A DNA stretch of 64,000 nt from positions 89,315,282 through 89,379,281 of the forward strand of contig CM056741.1 of assembly GCA_029851415.1 (NCBI GenBank), in the 5' to 3' direction. Below the pieces are notes generated by a model. That model saw only the letters and a program-made list of their open reading frames with translations. It was not told the DNA's origin and did no database searches. Positions within the stretch are counted from its first letter, which is position 1. Every line of letters starts with the position of its first letter. Shown here one piece after another: positions 10,545 through 18,845 of this stretch. The position numbers and the translations under genes are program-made. The DNA comes from Eretmocerus hayati (taxonomy: Eukaryota > Arthropoda > Insecta > Hymenoptera > Aphelinidae).

Positions 10545-11281
10545 ACAGTCGTCGAGACTATTCTACCCACGAGGCAAACAAATTGCCATTCTGTGCTAGA
10601 CTGCTCCTTTTGATGTTCACACAAGTATTCTCGAAGGTTCGCAAGCTGAAAAAGATACGCCTCCACTTAGAGTATGTGGGGGTAATGAACCGAAAGTCTT
10701 CAAAATTTCGCCACTTGTGATGGAACTTGCTCCCCGAACAGGGGTATCTGAATAAAAAATGTATGTACTACGAAGCATCGATGGAAGTGGTGGGGCTGGA
10801 ACACTCTGCTCATTGACCAATCGTTACAGAGCGTGCACTGGAGGGGAGACATCGTATGCTGCCACCTGTGTTTTATACTACCAACGGTTTTTAACGTTCA
10901 TCTCGCAAAATTTCTGCCGTGTTCAACTGACTATATGTAACGGTTTTTTCACAAACGTGGTAGATTGCCTGCTCACATCTGCTGCAACGTATTCTTTTAT
11001 TGAGATTCCCAAATGTCGGTTAGCGAATAGCTAGTTAGCCGTTGACTTCAACGTTGTGTATTTTTTGCAAGTTCGCAATATTTTCTCAATTTATTCTCAC
11101 AACTCTGACGAAATTTCGTCATTCATGGTCAATACTTTCTCATTTGTAGTCTAGTAAAAAGATCATTTCATTGCTAAGTTATGATAATAAGGAAGGGTGG
11201 TGGGGAATGAATACATCAGACTCATTTAAAGTAAATTTTATTCAAAATTACCAAGAACTATGGATACAATCGTCGGACCTA
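10545..11281. other. Polinton intergenic gap without a supported gene
   Basis: This 737-base gap separates the PC4-like gene from the protease. The 67- and 91-residue frames on opposite strands show no domain or compositional support. I see no repeat or palindrome here. Confidence 0.5.
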
Positions 11282-11821
11282 CTAATATCTACGAGTACTT
11301 GTCTGATTACAATGTCCGGATCCAGAAGATCGCTCCGCTAGGAAAGAATCCACGCGTGAAGAGCGCTTCTTATTCTTGATACAAGCCAAAATTTTCTTAT
11401 AAAGTCTCACAATTTTTTCATCATTTTCCTTCTTATCCCTGGAAAACAATTTGTAAAATTGGCGGAGACTCTTGCCACTACTTACAAGATGCAAGAAAAC
11501 AACCGTGTATTGACCGCAACATGTAGATTCATCGCGTTGTAGTTCCTTCGTGCTCCAGCAAAATTTCTTACAATTCTGGCGTAGTCGATCGAGATGATGC
11601 TTGGATATTGGTGGTAGACCATAACTATCGAAGTAAATCCCATTTCTGTTTTTATCTATATGGATTGCCGACCAATGCGTTCCTGGTTTGGTATGTTCGT
11701 CACTGTTACAAACAATTGCCGCGGGGACCGTGAGGATCTTTGGGATGCGATCGGCGGCGTAAACTCCCACACTTTTGGCTTTGACGCACCTCAGTGCTTT
11801 CAAAATTTCTATCGTGTTCAT
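11282..11821 (-). CDS. PRO: Adenain-like cysteine protease (virion maturation protease)
   Basis: This 179-residue protein belongs to the Ulp1/adenain fold (peptidase C5-like). Visible active-site blocks are GTHWSAIHID (catalytic His), GIYFDSYGLPP (catalytic Asp) and STCCGQYTVVFLH (the second Cys is the likely nucleophile, followed by the conserved Gly). Length is close to adenoviral proteases, about 200 residues. In adenoviruses and Polintons such enzymes cleave capsid precursors after Gly-rich sites. I chose ATG 11821 because MNTIEILKALR matches the usual N-terminus and overlaps the TGA of the upstream gene as ATGA. The C-terminal 40 residues are basic and Ser-rich. No lesion is visible. Confidence 0.85.
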   Translation of the reverse strand: MNTIEILKALRCVKAKSVGVYAADRIPKILTVPAAIVCNSDEHTKPGTHWSAIHIDKNRNGIYFDSYGLPPISKHHLDRLRQNCKKFCWSTKELQRDESTCCGQYTVVFLHLVSSGKSLRQFYKLFSRDKKENDEKIVRLYKKILACIKNKKRSSRVDSFLAERSSGSGHCNQTSTRRY

Positions 11822-12543
11822 TCTTCGGCTGTTAAAATTTTCTCGCACTCTTCCACTGTATCGTACACGTGCTTCGTCGACTCGTCCGAGTCATCCGATG
11901 TACAGGGTGGGGAATCTACCTCATCGATTCCGTTACTCTCTTCAACATACCGCACAGTGCGCCCTTTCCTTCTATCCATGAAATATCTGCGTAAATAGTA
12001 CGGAATCTGCTGAGAATTCTTATCGTTGAGCTCTTGCTGGGCAGTGGTGGGTAGAAGCGATACCAACCACAATCTCACTAGATGTGCACGTCTGGTGGTG
12101 CAGTAGTCAGTTTTATACGCATTTCCCAGCACAGCGTGGAACCAACACAAATTATGGCACACAAACTTGCTCTGGAGTTCGACAAGATTGATCTTGGCGT
12201 GATCCTCGATGTCGATTACTTTACGGGCCATTACCATTTCCAGATACTTTGCCTCTTCTTTTCCTCTAACATAGATGTTATCTGTACACCTTGCAAGCTT
12301 GCACAAGTAATAATGGAGCCTGCTGACAGAGATGCACCCGTCGAACCATTGGAGCATGTGGCAATTTTTTGAACTGTAGTTATTGCATCGTTTCGTTTCT
12401 TCCGGCAAATCCTCGAATCGATGGGGTGGAAGTATCATCCAATGAGCTGTAACATCTCCTTTGATGGAAAGCACGGTGACCTCTTTCGGTGAAAATGTGA
12501 GAAAACGATCTTGAAAACCAATAAACTCAACGACGATATCCAT
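11818..12543 (-). CDS. Unassigned Polinton protein with Cys/His-rich core
   Basis: A 241-residue intact protein between the major capsid and protease genes, on the same strand. It begins MDIVVEFIGFQ and has a core with IYVRGKEEAKYLEMV followed by DIEDHAKINL and FVCHNLCWFHAVLGNAY, reminiscent of nuclease-like folds with spaced acidic and Cys/His residues. The C-terminal 45 residues are acidic and disordered (SDDSDEST). I do not know its function; a DEDD-type exonuclease-like fold is a guess. Its TGA overlaps the protease ATG. The frame is uninterrupted. Confidence 0.7.
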   Translation of the reverse strand: MDIVVEFIGFQDRFLTFSPKEVTVLSIKGDVTAHWMILPPHRFEDLPEETKRCNNYSSKNCHMLQWFDGCISVSRLHYYLCKLARCTDNIYVRGKEEAKYLEMVMARKVIDIEDHAKINLVELQSKFVCHNLCWFHAVLGNAYKTDYCTTRRAHLVRLWLVSLLPTTAQQELNDKNSQQIPYYLRRYFMDRRKGRTVRYVEESNGIDEVDSPPCTSDDSDESTKHVYDTVEECEKILTAEE

Positions 12544-12708
12544 CTCGAGTGCAAAGTTACCGTTGTCAGCGCGTGACCAAGACTGAAAGCAGCTCGGATA
12601 CTGTTGCGGAAAGTATACCCTCTACCCCACCACGACGTGGCTCCCTTCTCTACAAGAAGACCAGGTACACACTGTGGTGGTGGTGGGGGGAGTGTTACCA
12701 ACGGGAAT

Positions 12709-14049
12709 TTAAGCGTTGAAATCCGTGGTAACTTGTCTGTTGGAGTCAATTTCGAGAACGTTGTCGGATTCCGCATATACAATGCAATTGATGGTTTCAG
12801 TCAGAGCAGCTGTGAAGCGCACTTCAATCCTGAGCGAGCCCGTCCGAACGAGATTCCAGTGAGTAGAGAAATGAGCCGAAAGATCTGGCGTCAAATCGAA
12901 TGCAAACAGACAGTAACCTTCCGGGTAGTTTACACGATCTATACCCAGGCTCTCGTTCATATAATGTATGCCTGTACCCGTGTAGAGTGTGTGAAAAGAA
13001 TCCACGTGAAGTTTTTCGTCACCTGTGAAACGAGGTTGCAACGGTTTGCTGGGTATTTGCACGCCATCTACGTACAAAGATAGGAAGTTGATGGAAAAAT
13101 GCCGAAAATTGGAAGGGTTGAGTCGCCTGTCACCATTTTTAGCGCGGTTTGATAGGAATCCAAGGATCACGCGCTTCGGTAGCTGACCGTAGTGGCAATT
13201 GTCAATGGTATCACCCAGAATACCTCTGTGCATGGTAAAAGACTTCACCTCGACTCGTGTGATTGGGTACTTTGCCGTAGTCTTAGCTAGGGCTTTTGCA
13301 TGGGCTAACAAAATACCGGGGCTTATTTTTGCGCGACGTACTATGAGCGCTGCATCCTTGATACGGACCGAGTAGTTACCGGCCTCTGAAAAGTCCATGA
13401 GGCGGAAGGCGTCCTTGCTGCGTGTAAGTCTGACTCTCATCTCAATACCGTTGATCAAGAAACGTGGCTGAGAAAACAAATCGGAGTGTATGTAGCCGAT
13501 CATATCTACGGTTTTACCATTGAGCATGAGATTTTTCCTCTTATTGAGACCCTCGTTGAAACCTGCTGCATTATCCTTCACATTCGGATTGGCATCCATA
13601 CATCCAGGCTGGTCATGATACCACAATGCGGCAGTGAGATGCGATTGCATCATTGGTACGGAGTAATTGAGCACCGTTTCCAAGTATGCTCTGTACGGGT
13701 AGGCGTTGTTTTGCGGCGAGACGATCTTTTGATTGAAGAAAATGTCAACTTGATCGAAAAGCGAATGGATGAAATTGTTCACAGGTGCAACTTTGTCATT
13801 TTCCGCATCAACGCCAACTGGTGATATGCATGCCGATATGCGGAGCATCGTGTGCGCCAGGTCAATGTAATGGCCCGTTGAAGAGGGGATGACAAATTCC
13901 AACGGTGTTTCAGCGTCATCTCTCAGCAAAGAGACGGGCGAGTAGTATAAAAACGCGCTGCTTTCGATAGAAGTCTGTGTCAGAGGTAGGGTGAAAAGAT
14001 CGAGCTCACTCTTCATGCCTTCTCCGCTGCACGAGTGTAAAAATGCCAT
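12709..14049 (-). CDS. MCP: Polinton major capsid protein (double jelly roll)
   Basis: A 446-residue intact protein with the length, position and composition of Polinton double-jelly-roll major capsid proteins. It is predicted to be beta-rich, with two similar halves. Characteristic stretches include ATPLEF-like strands near the N-terminus (ETPLEFVIPSS), HYIDLAHTMLRI, FFNQKIVSPQNNAYPYRAYLE, FLINGIEMRVRLTRS and, in the second half, HFSINFLSLYVDGVQIPSKP and YPEGYCLFAFDLTPD. It would form trimeric hexons of an icosahedral shell. I chose ATG 14049 (MAFLHSC), eight bases below the stop of the basic protein gene; the longer frame to 14085 adds 12 residues inside the neighbour. No lesion is visible. 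Confidence 0.85.
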   Translation of the reverse strand: MAFLHSCSGEGMKSELDLFTLPLTQTSIESSAFLYYSPVSLLRDDAETPLEFVIPSSTGHYIDLAHTMLRISACISPVGVDAENDKVAPVNNFIHSLFDQVDIFFNQKIVSPQNNAYPYRAYLETVLNYSVPMMQSHLTAALWYHDQPGCMDANPNVKDNAAGFNEGLNKRKNLMLNGKTVDMIGYIHSDLFSQPRFLINGIEMRVRLTRSKDAFRLMDFSEAGNYSVRIKDAALIVRRAKISPGILLAHAKALAKTTAKYPITRVEVKSFTMHRGILGDTIDNCHYGQLPKRVILGFLSNRAKNGDRRLNPSNFRHFSINFLSLYVDGVQIPSKPLQPRFTGDEKLHVDSFHTLYTGTGIHYMNESLGIDRVNYPEGYCLFAFDLTPDLSAHFSTHWNLVRTGSLRIEVRFTAALTETINCIVYAESDNVLEIDSNRQVTTDFNA

Positions 14050-14056
14050 CTTGTGA

Positions 14057-14582
14057 CTATTGATTGGTGAATATGTCCGCCACACTTCTCACTGTTCTCT
14101 TCTTCTTCCTATTCCCGACTCTCTTTCTTCGTTTGCCAATCGAGCCAGCTGTTCTGCGTGTGCGTTTCTTTGCAGATACCCTCTTCTTTCTCTTACGCGT
14201 GGACGTACTAGCAGCTGTACGGTTTCGCCTGGACTGGCGCTTCCTACCACCCGAGCGTGTTTTATAACCGCTGCCTTGCATCATGTCCCTCATTTTTTTC
14301 ACAGCCTTTACCCCAAGTTTTTCTCCAGACTGTCGTCTTGACCGAATCCTTCAGACTCACACCACTGTCCACAACGTCGTCAAACACATTCAGACCTGCA
14401 CGCACTGCTTCCTTTCCAACGGTTTTCAATCCACCTGCCAGATAGGGAACAACTTGGCGTAGTAGGGAACCCAAGAAACTGCCAAGACCGCACCCTCTCT
14501 GGTACGCCGCTCCGGCAAAAACGTTCCTCATCCCTCTACTCCCACCTATTTCCTCGTTGTAATACTGGTCGTAGTGAGACAT
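14057..14582 (-). pseudogene. pVI-like minor capsid/core protein split by a frameshift
   Basis: The first frame (14582-14262) starts MSHYDQYYNEE and has the block AYQRGCGLGSFLGSLLRQVV followed by GKEAVRAGLNVFDDVV, typical of a small Polinton protein thought to play the part of adenoviral pVI. Near 14318-14322, a run of five A on the coding strand, the sensible reading moves to another frame. There it encodes KKMRDMMQGSGYK and a strongly basic Arg/Lys tail (RKRKKRVSAKKRTRR) ending at 14057. The usual gene is a single ORF with such a basic tail, so I infer one indel in the A run. A programmed slip cannot be excluded. It lies between the penton-like and major capsid genes. Confidence 0.65.
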
Positions 14583-14592
14583 AGTGCATGAC

Positions 14593-15381
14593 TCATCTTC
14601 CTCTTTTGAAATGAAGCGTAACCGTCAGAGTTCCATACTCGAATGGGATACGTTTACCTTGGGGACTCCTTATATCTATAATTACGCTCTGGAACGTGTG
14701 GTGCATCAACGGTATGTAATGAATTGGTGAAAAATGCCTGACTACATTCGAGCCAAATTTATATCTAGAATTTTCCAACGATACTATGCGGAGAAGAGCA
14801 GCTTGCGTGTCGCCAACCGTGTATGGTTCGCATATGTCCGTGTAAACGAATAGCTGATCCACCAGACATCTCGACAGAGAAGCAGGACGGTCACCGATTA
14901 TTTTCATTTTTTCATCCGACAGAATCAATGATTCGATGCGCTCGTCAAAACCCAGAGCTCGTCCAATTTTTTCGTTAAAATACGTATAGTGGTTCCTCTT
15001 GCATTCGCATACTTTTGAGAGCATGTAGTAACCTTTAGGATTGATCACTGGAGCAAGAATCTGATGCTTTGCAACATCTTTCTCGGTGTTTATTTCTTGC
15101 ACCAGTTGATCGATGCTATCGTACACACCGATAGCAATGGACACAGTCGTGTCCTCGCTGTCGAGATCCTCGCTGTTGTTGAAAAAATAAAAGGCATCGT
15201 CTTCCTGAATATGCATCATGGTACACGGTATATGAATTTCGGCGAGACCAACCACCCAGTTACCCGTTAATCTAATCTCACGGTTCAGATGCGTTGTGGA
15301 ACACGTCGTGGTGTTGTCGGGGTAGTACAACATACTGCTATTACTAGGTAAGACCAGGTAAAATTCGTCCGCGTCATTCAT
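14593..15381 (-). CDS. Polinton minor capsid (penton-like, single jelly roll)
   Basis: A 262-residue intact protein starting MNDADEFYLVLPSNSS, the usual opening of this family, then YYPDNTTTCSTTHLN and LTGNWVVGLAEIHIPC. The C-terminus is a strand-rich IPFEYGTLTVTLHFK. Such proteins form the fivefold vertices of the capsid. The start is set by ATG 15381, which overlaps the integrase stop as ATGA; the longer frame to 15447 runs inside integrase. Two Cys pairs (CKRN region) are visible, with no lesion. Confidence 0.82.
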   Translation of the reverse strand: MNDADEFYLVLPSNSSMLYYPDNTTTCSTTHLNREIRLTGNWVVGLAEIHIPCTMMHIQEDDAFYFFNNSEDLDSEDTTVSIAIGVYDSIDQLVQEINTEKDVAKHQILAPVINPKGYYMLSKVCECKRNHYTYFNEKIGRALGFDERIESLILSDEKMKIIGDRPASLSRCLVDQLFVYTDICEPYTVGDTQAALLRIVSLENSRYKFGSNVVRHFSPIHYIPLMHHTFQSVIIDIRSPQGKRIPFEYGTLTVTLHFKRGR

Positions 15382-16514
15382 TTTGAAGTGGGTTGTAGTT
15401 CTGTAGCCTTGATCCAGGAATTGAATTTCTCCGGATATCCCACCCACTTGACGAGTACCTGCTTGTTGACCCCACGGCCCTTACTACGTATCACCTCCTC
15501 CACTTGGAAAAGTTGCCCATCAGCCAGACGATGTTCGCTCACGGGTACCAGCTCTTCGGTGTAGAAAAAACCGTCTATCAGCGTGCTATCCAGATCCTCA
15601 ACTTCATAGATGTAGATACCTTGCTTTCGCAACACCCGTGAGATTCTGAGTGTCTCGATCGTGAAATTTTTCTCGTATCCTTTCTCGAACACGCCTTTCG
15701 CGAGACTGAGTCTCACGAGGTCTCCAACCTTGTATTTAGGGGTAGCGACAATTCTCTATCCTTTGCGCCTCTGCGTCCAACTTTTCTGCAAATTTTGCCG
15801 CGCCTGATACGCGTTGTACAGGTTTATATCGCTTGGTTTCATGTTTGTCCCAGTATGGATAGTATTATTGTAAGAATGCATGATCTTCTGGATATCATCT
15901 ATGTATCTGCGAGTATTTCTATGGGTCAAGAAGCGCCAAGACCGTTCCTTAATCGTCCTTTGTAGACGTTCGACTATGGATGCTTTCACATCCGGAGATC
16001 TTGTAGTCCGAAATTGGATATCATTATCTCGAAGAATCTTCTGAAAAGCACCACCATCGAATTCTTTACCCTTATCGCTTTGTAAGAGAACCGGCACGCG
16101 GCCTTTTGCTCTGTCGAGAATTTTTTGAAACGCCAAACCTACAGCGCGGGCTGATTTGTCTTTGAGTGGCTCCACCCAGGCATATTTACTCAGCACATCG
16201 ATGATGAAGAGAAGATAGCTGTAGCCATCGTTTTCATCTTTCAATGCCGTGAGTTGGGATAAATCCGCTTCCCAGACGTCGTCAATATTCGTCACGTCGT
16301 AGTGTGACCTCGGGAACTTTCTGGAAATCGGTCTGTGAAGCGTGTACGCGTCCTGCCCGTTCAACCATCTTCGTACGCGATCCCTTTCTTCCTTTTTTTG
16401 CTCGCGAGACTTGTTTTTTTGGTTGAACCGAATCAATTTCCGAGCCCCTGCGTAGCCCGCCTCGTGCTCCGTATCGTAATACTGATGAGCGTAGTCGACA
16501 GCTTTTTTGGACAT
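15378..16514 (-). pseudogene. INT: Retroviral-type integrase with chromodomain, broken by one TAG
   Basis: The frame 16514-15378 has 378 codons with a single internal TAG at codon 253 (15758-15756). Before the stop lies the rve core with the DD35E triad: D84 in VWEADLSQL, D147 in LLQSDKGKEF and E182 in KASIVERLQRTIKE. Upstream, MSKKAVDYAHQYY followed by GYAGARKL is the usual Polinton N-terminus. After the stop come KYKVGDLVRLSL, an SH3-like segment, and a chromodomain (FQVEEVIRSKG, VLVKWVGYP, FNSWI). The catalytic residues are intact, so the core could still be translated alone but would lack the targeting domain. The true end is confirmed by an ATGA overlap with the next gene. Confidence 0.88.
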
Positions 16515-16516
16515 GA

Positions 16517-17311
16517 TTAAATTCTATATCTCAGCCACTTCTTCACGAGACCGTTCCTCGTCAAAGGAGGAGAGGGAACTGTGGGCTCAACCACCCTCAG
16601 CTTTGGGTTTAAGGGTGTCATAGGTTCTTTGCTTGGAGGGGCTCGTTTCGGTGCTTTCTTGAGCGGATCCGTCAGTCTCTTTGCATTCTCCAATATTTCC
16701 AAATTACCTACCAAGTTCACCGGTGTAGCCGACGATCCTATGAATTTAGCCATCTCAAGCTGTCCTATAGGTATCTCTCCCCTTTTGTTTCCCTTACTCA
16801 CTACGTTAGCGAGTAATTTACTTATATCCGACTGTGGGATGAGACGTCCGTCTATGATCACATTACCCTTAGCATTCCACTTGAATCTGTCGGGCTCAAA
16901 ATTCTGCCAATACATCAGCAGATTGCGAGCACTGTTCGCGTGGGCCAGAGGTAAGTTCTCGACAATCGACTCTTCTGTGATGGGTGGTTCCTCGGTATTC
17001 TCAAGCTCAGTTGAATCGACGTTACCACTCTGCTCGACATCTCTTTCGTTTCCCTTGAAAAACAAATACCGCCGCAGTATCTGTAGATATTTTATACACT
17101 TATCACGCTCATCGATTTTACTTTTCGAAGCCAGAATAGCGTACATTTCGGCATCGAGTCGAGGAAGGTTATCGCCCACAGTCTGCACAGTCTTATCGGA
17201 GCTTTGTTCCGCGATGCGATCAGGTGGCGGCGGAGTAATCGGACGTTTGTCGGTTTGCATGCACGCAAACTTCTCCTCGGGAATGATGACCATCTTGCGT
17301 GCGTGATTCAT
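16517..17311 (-). CDS. Conserved Polinton protein of unknown function, upstream of integrase
   Basis: A 264-residue intact protein three bases upstream of the integrase start. Near the N-terminus is KMVIIPEEKFACM, followed by a charged linker, a middle region (ARNLLMYWQNFEPDRFKWN, GNVIIDGRLIPQSDISKLLA) and a Pro/Lys-rich tail ending VKKWLRYRI. I recall proteins of this shape beside integrases in insect Polintons but know no activity. Compact spacing suggests co-expression with integrase. The first ATG (17311) or M7 could be the start. Confidence 0.7.
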   Translation of the reverse strand: MNHARKMVIIPEEKFACMQTDKRPITPPPPDRIAEQSSDKTVQTVGDNLPRLDAEMYAILASKSKIDERDKCIKYLQILRRYLFFKGNERDVEQSGNVDSTELENTEEPPITEESIVENLPLAHANSARNLLMYWQNFEPDRFKWNAKGNVIIDGRLIPQSDISKLLANVVSKGNKRGEIPIGQLEMAKFIGSSATPVNLVGNLEILENAKRLTDPLKKAPKRAPPSKEPMTPLNPKLRVVEPTVPSPPLTRNGLVKKWLRYRI

Positions 17312-17316
17312 GACAC

Positions 17317-17733
17317 TTACGAGTTTTTCTTGTCCAAAAGTTTGGAAATCAATGTGCTCAGCACGCTCGACAGTAGTACAGGAAGGAAGGCACCACCACT
17401 TTGAACAATTTTCTTCCTCTTACTAGTCCACGTGGATGCTACTTTAGCGTTCGGTTCTCTGATCAGTTCTCGAAGTATATTTTTATACTTTCTCAACCGT
17501 TTCGCTTGCGAGTTATCCAAAGTCACAACTCCTCGCAAAACGTTCAAAACACACTCGCATATACACCTAATCAGATCTCTGTCGGCTGTTTTTAAGAGAG
17601 CAAGACGTTGCCGAGAGCTCGCGTGGCAAAGGGCGTTCAACAAGGCCACGCGTTTCTTCGAGAACAAACTTCCTGAGCAGCCAGATGTTGCCGCAGCCAT
17701 GGTCACAAGGACACTGTTCCGCGAGCGTAGCAT
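17317..17733 (-). CDS. Small Polinton protein with hydrophobic C-terminal segment
   Basis: About 138 residues. The centre reads QRLALLKTADRDLIRCICEC followed by LNVLRGVVTLD, then a basic stretch, and the C-terminus holds a hydrophobic helix (FLPVLLSSVLSTLISKLL). This arrangement is common for a small protein between the ATPase and integrase blocks of Polintons; a membrane-active or capsid-associated role is possible but unproven. The open frame extends to a GTG at 17751 overlapping the ATPase end; I prefer ATG 17733 or 17697 (MAAATSG). Confidence 0.6.
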   Translation of the reverse strand: MLRSRNSVLVTMAAATSGCSGSLFSKKRVALLNALCHASSRQRLALLKTADRDLIRCICECVLNVLRGVVTLDNSQAKRLRKYKNILRELIREPNAKVASTWTSKRKKIVQSGGAFLPVLLSSVLSTLISKLLDKKNS

Positions 17734-17747
17734 TCGACAATTTTTGT

Positions 17748-18404
17748 TCACGCATTGTGGACCTTTGGCACGTAAGCGTAATGGACAGGATCATCGGGAA
17801 ATATACACGTGCGAAAACGGAAATCTTCGGGTGTCTCTTGGCGTAGATCCAGCAATAGATAACCATGCGCGGGTCTGCAAGCATTGGCGTACGCTTCAAC
17901 GAGAAATTTGGGATCTTCGGGATGAATTTGGCGCGCGAGATACTGTACCTGAGCTCTGTCTCTGGGGTTCTTAAAAAGTACCAGATAATTCGTATTGAGT
18001 GATAAATCTCGCTGATTTGCACCTTTGTGAAATAAATTCTGCGTGATAAAGCATACGCTCAGATTTTTGTGATGCGCGCCCCGAGTGAATAGTTCGAGGA
18101 AAACCGGGTTCTTGGACTCGTGCATCAGATCGTCGATTATGATCAATTTTCTCTTGTGATTATCGTTCGAGTAGTCGACAGTCTGTGGTATTCCTTCCTT
18201 AAATTCGATTTTCCTTCCCTCAGCGAGTTTCAAACACGTCTCGTAGTTCTCCTGCCACTCGGCATAGTAGAATAATATCCTGTCAATTGGTTTGTCGATC
18301 ATCTGCGGTAGATGGCGCAAGAGTTGTTGGATCCACTGTCTTTTGCCGCTCATCGTCGGCCCGCTAAGCGTGAGAGTAAAAGGATGGATGAGTCGGGTAT
18401 CCAT
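17748..18404 (-). CDS. ATP: Genome-packaging ATPase (FtsK/HerA-like) with altered Walker A
   Basis: A 218-residue protein of the A32-type packaging ATPase group. Walker A is at residues 15-22, reading GPTMSGKR; Walker B is LIIIDDLM (D91, D92). A conserved sensor-like FITQNLFHKG follows and RDRAQVQYLARQIHP is typical of Polinton ATPases. The motif normally ends GK[S/T]; here the magnesium-coordinating Ser/Thr is Arg (AGA), one base from AGC or AGT. That should damage nucleotide hydrolysis unless compensated. The enzyme would pump element DNA into capsids. The frame is otherwise intact; the start is ATG 18404. Confidence 0.82.
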   Translation of the reverse strand: MDTRLIHPFTLTLSGPTMSGKRQWIQQLLRHLPQMIDKPIDRILFYYAEWQENYETCLKLAEGRKIEFKEGIPQTVDYSNDNHKRKLIIIDDLMHESKNPVFLELFTRGAHHKNLSVCFITQNLFHKGANQRDLSLNTNYLVLFKNPRDRAQVQYLARQIHPEDPKFLVEAYANACRPAHGYLLLDLRQETPEDFRFRTCIFPDDPVHYAYVPKVHNA

Positions 18405-18845
18405 AATGTTGACTGGCCATCCGGTGCATTCGACATACGTATATATATCGGTATAAAATCAACTCCGCCCGTCTAGAGCACACACACACATACACACACA
18501 CACACATGGACCAACCAGCACACCATCGGCGCGCGGGCGGGGTGGCGCGCGCGCGGTTTCCGCACGCCAATCGTCTCGGCTATTAGGGCGTGCGGTGAGT
18601 AGCTGAGCCCCGCGCGGCGATTAGCTAAAACTCACGAGCGCGCGTAATCAGCTGAGACGTACGCGCTCGTGGTAATGAGCTATTCCCCGGCGGCCGGGGA
18701 TCAGCTTATCACCGCCCGCCCTCCGCCTTCACTGGGAGTATATTTCATTTTTTCAGAGTGAGAGGAATCGGGGTAGGTAAATTTATTGAGAACAAGATCA
18801 TATAACACAAGTCATATCTTCATTGCGATTCAATCACATCATCGT
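18405..18845. promoter_or_regulatory. Polymerase-ATPase intergenic region with (CA)n and a long GC-rich palindrome
   Basis: This is the widest gap in the core block (441 bases). It holds AT-rich TATATATACG about 40 bases before the ATPase start on the minus strand, a (CA)n tract at 18478-18507, and an imperfect palindrome at 18585-18722 centred on the AGCT at 18650-18653. Arms share AGGGCG-CGGTGA, CCCCG-G and CACGAGCGCG. Five AGCT cores recur at 18601, 18623, 18650, 18678 and 18703. A promoter, terminator or replication role is inference. Confidence 0.45.

Noticed and set aside
16581..17306. A 241-residue plus-strand frame opposite the conserved Polinton gene
   Set aside because: It is antisense to a compact, conserved minus-strand gene and shows no domain.
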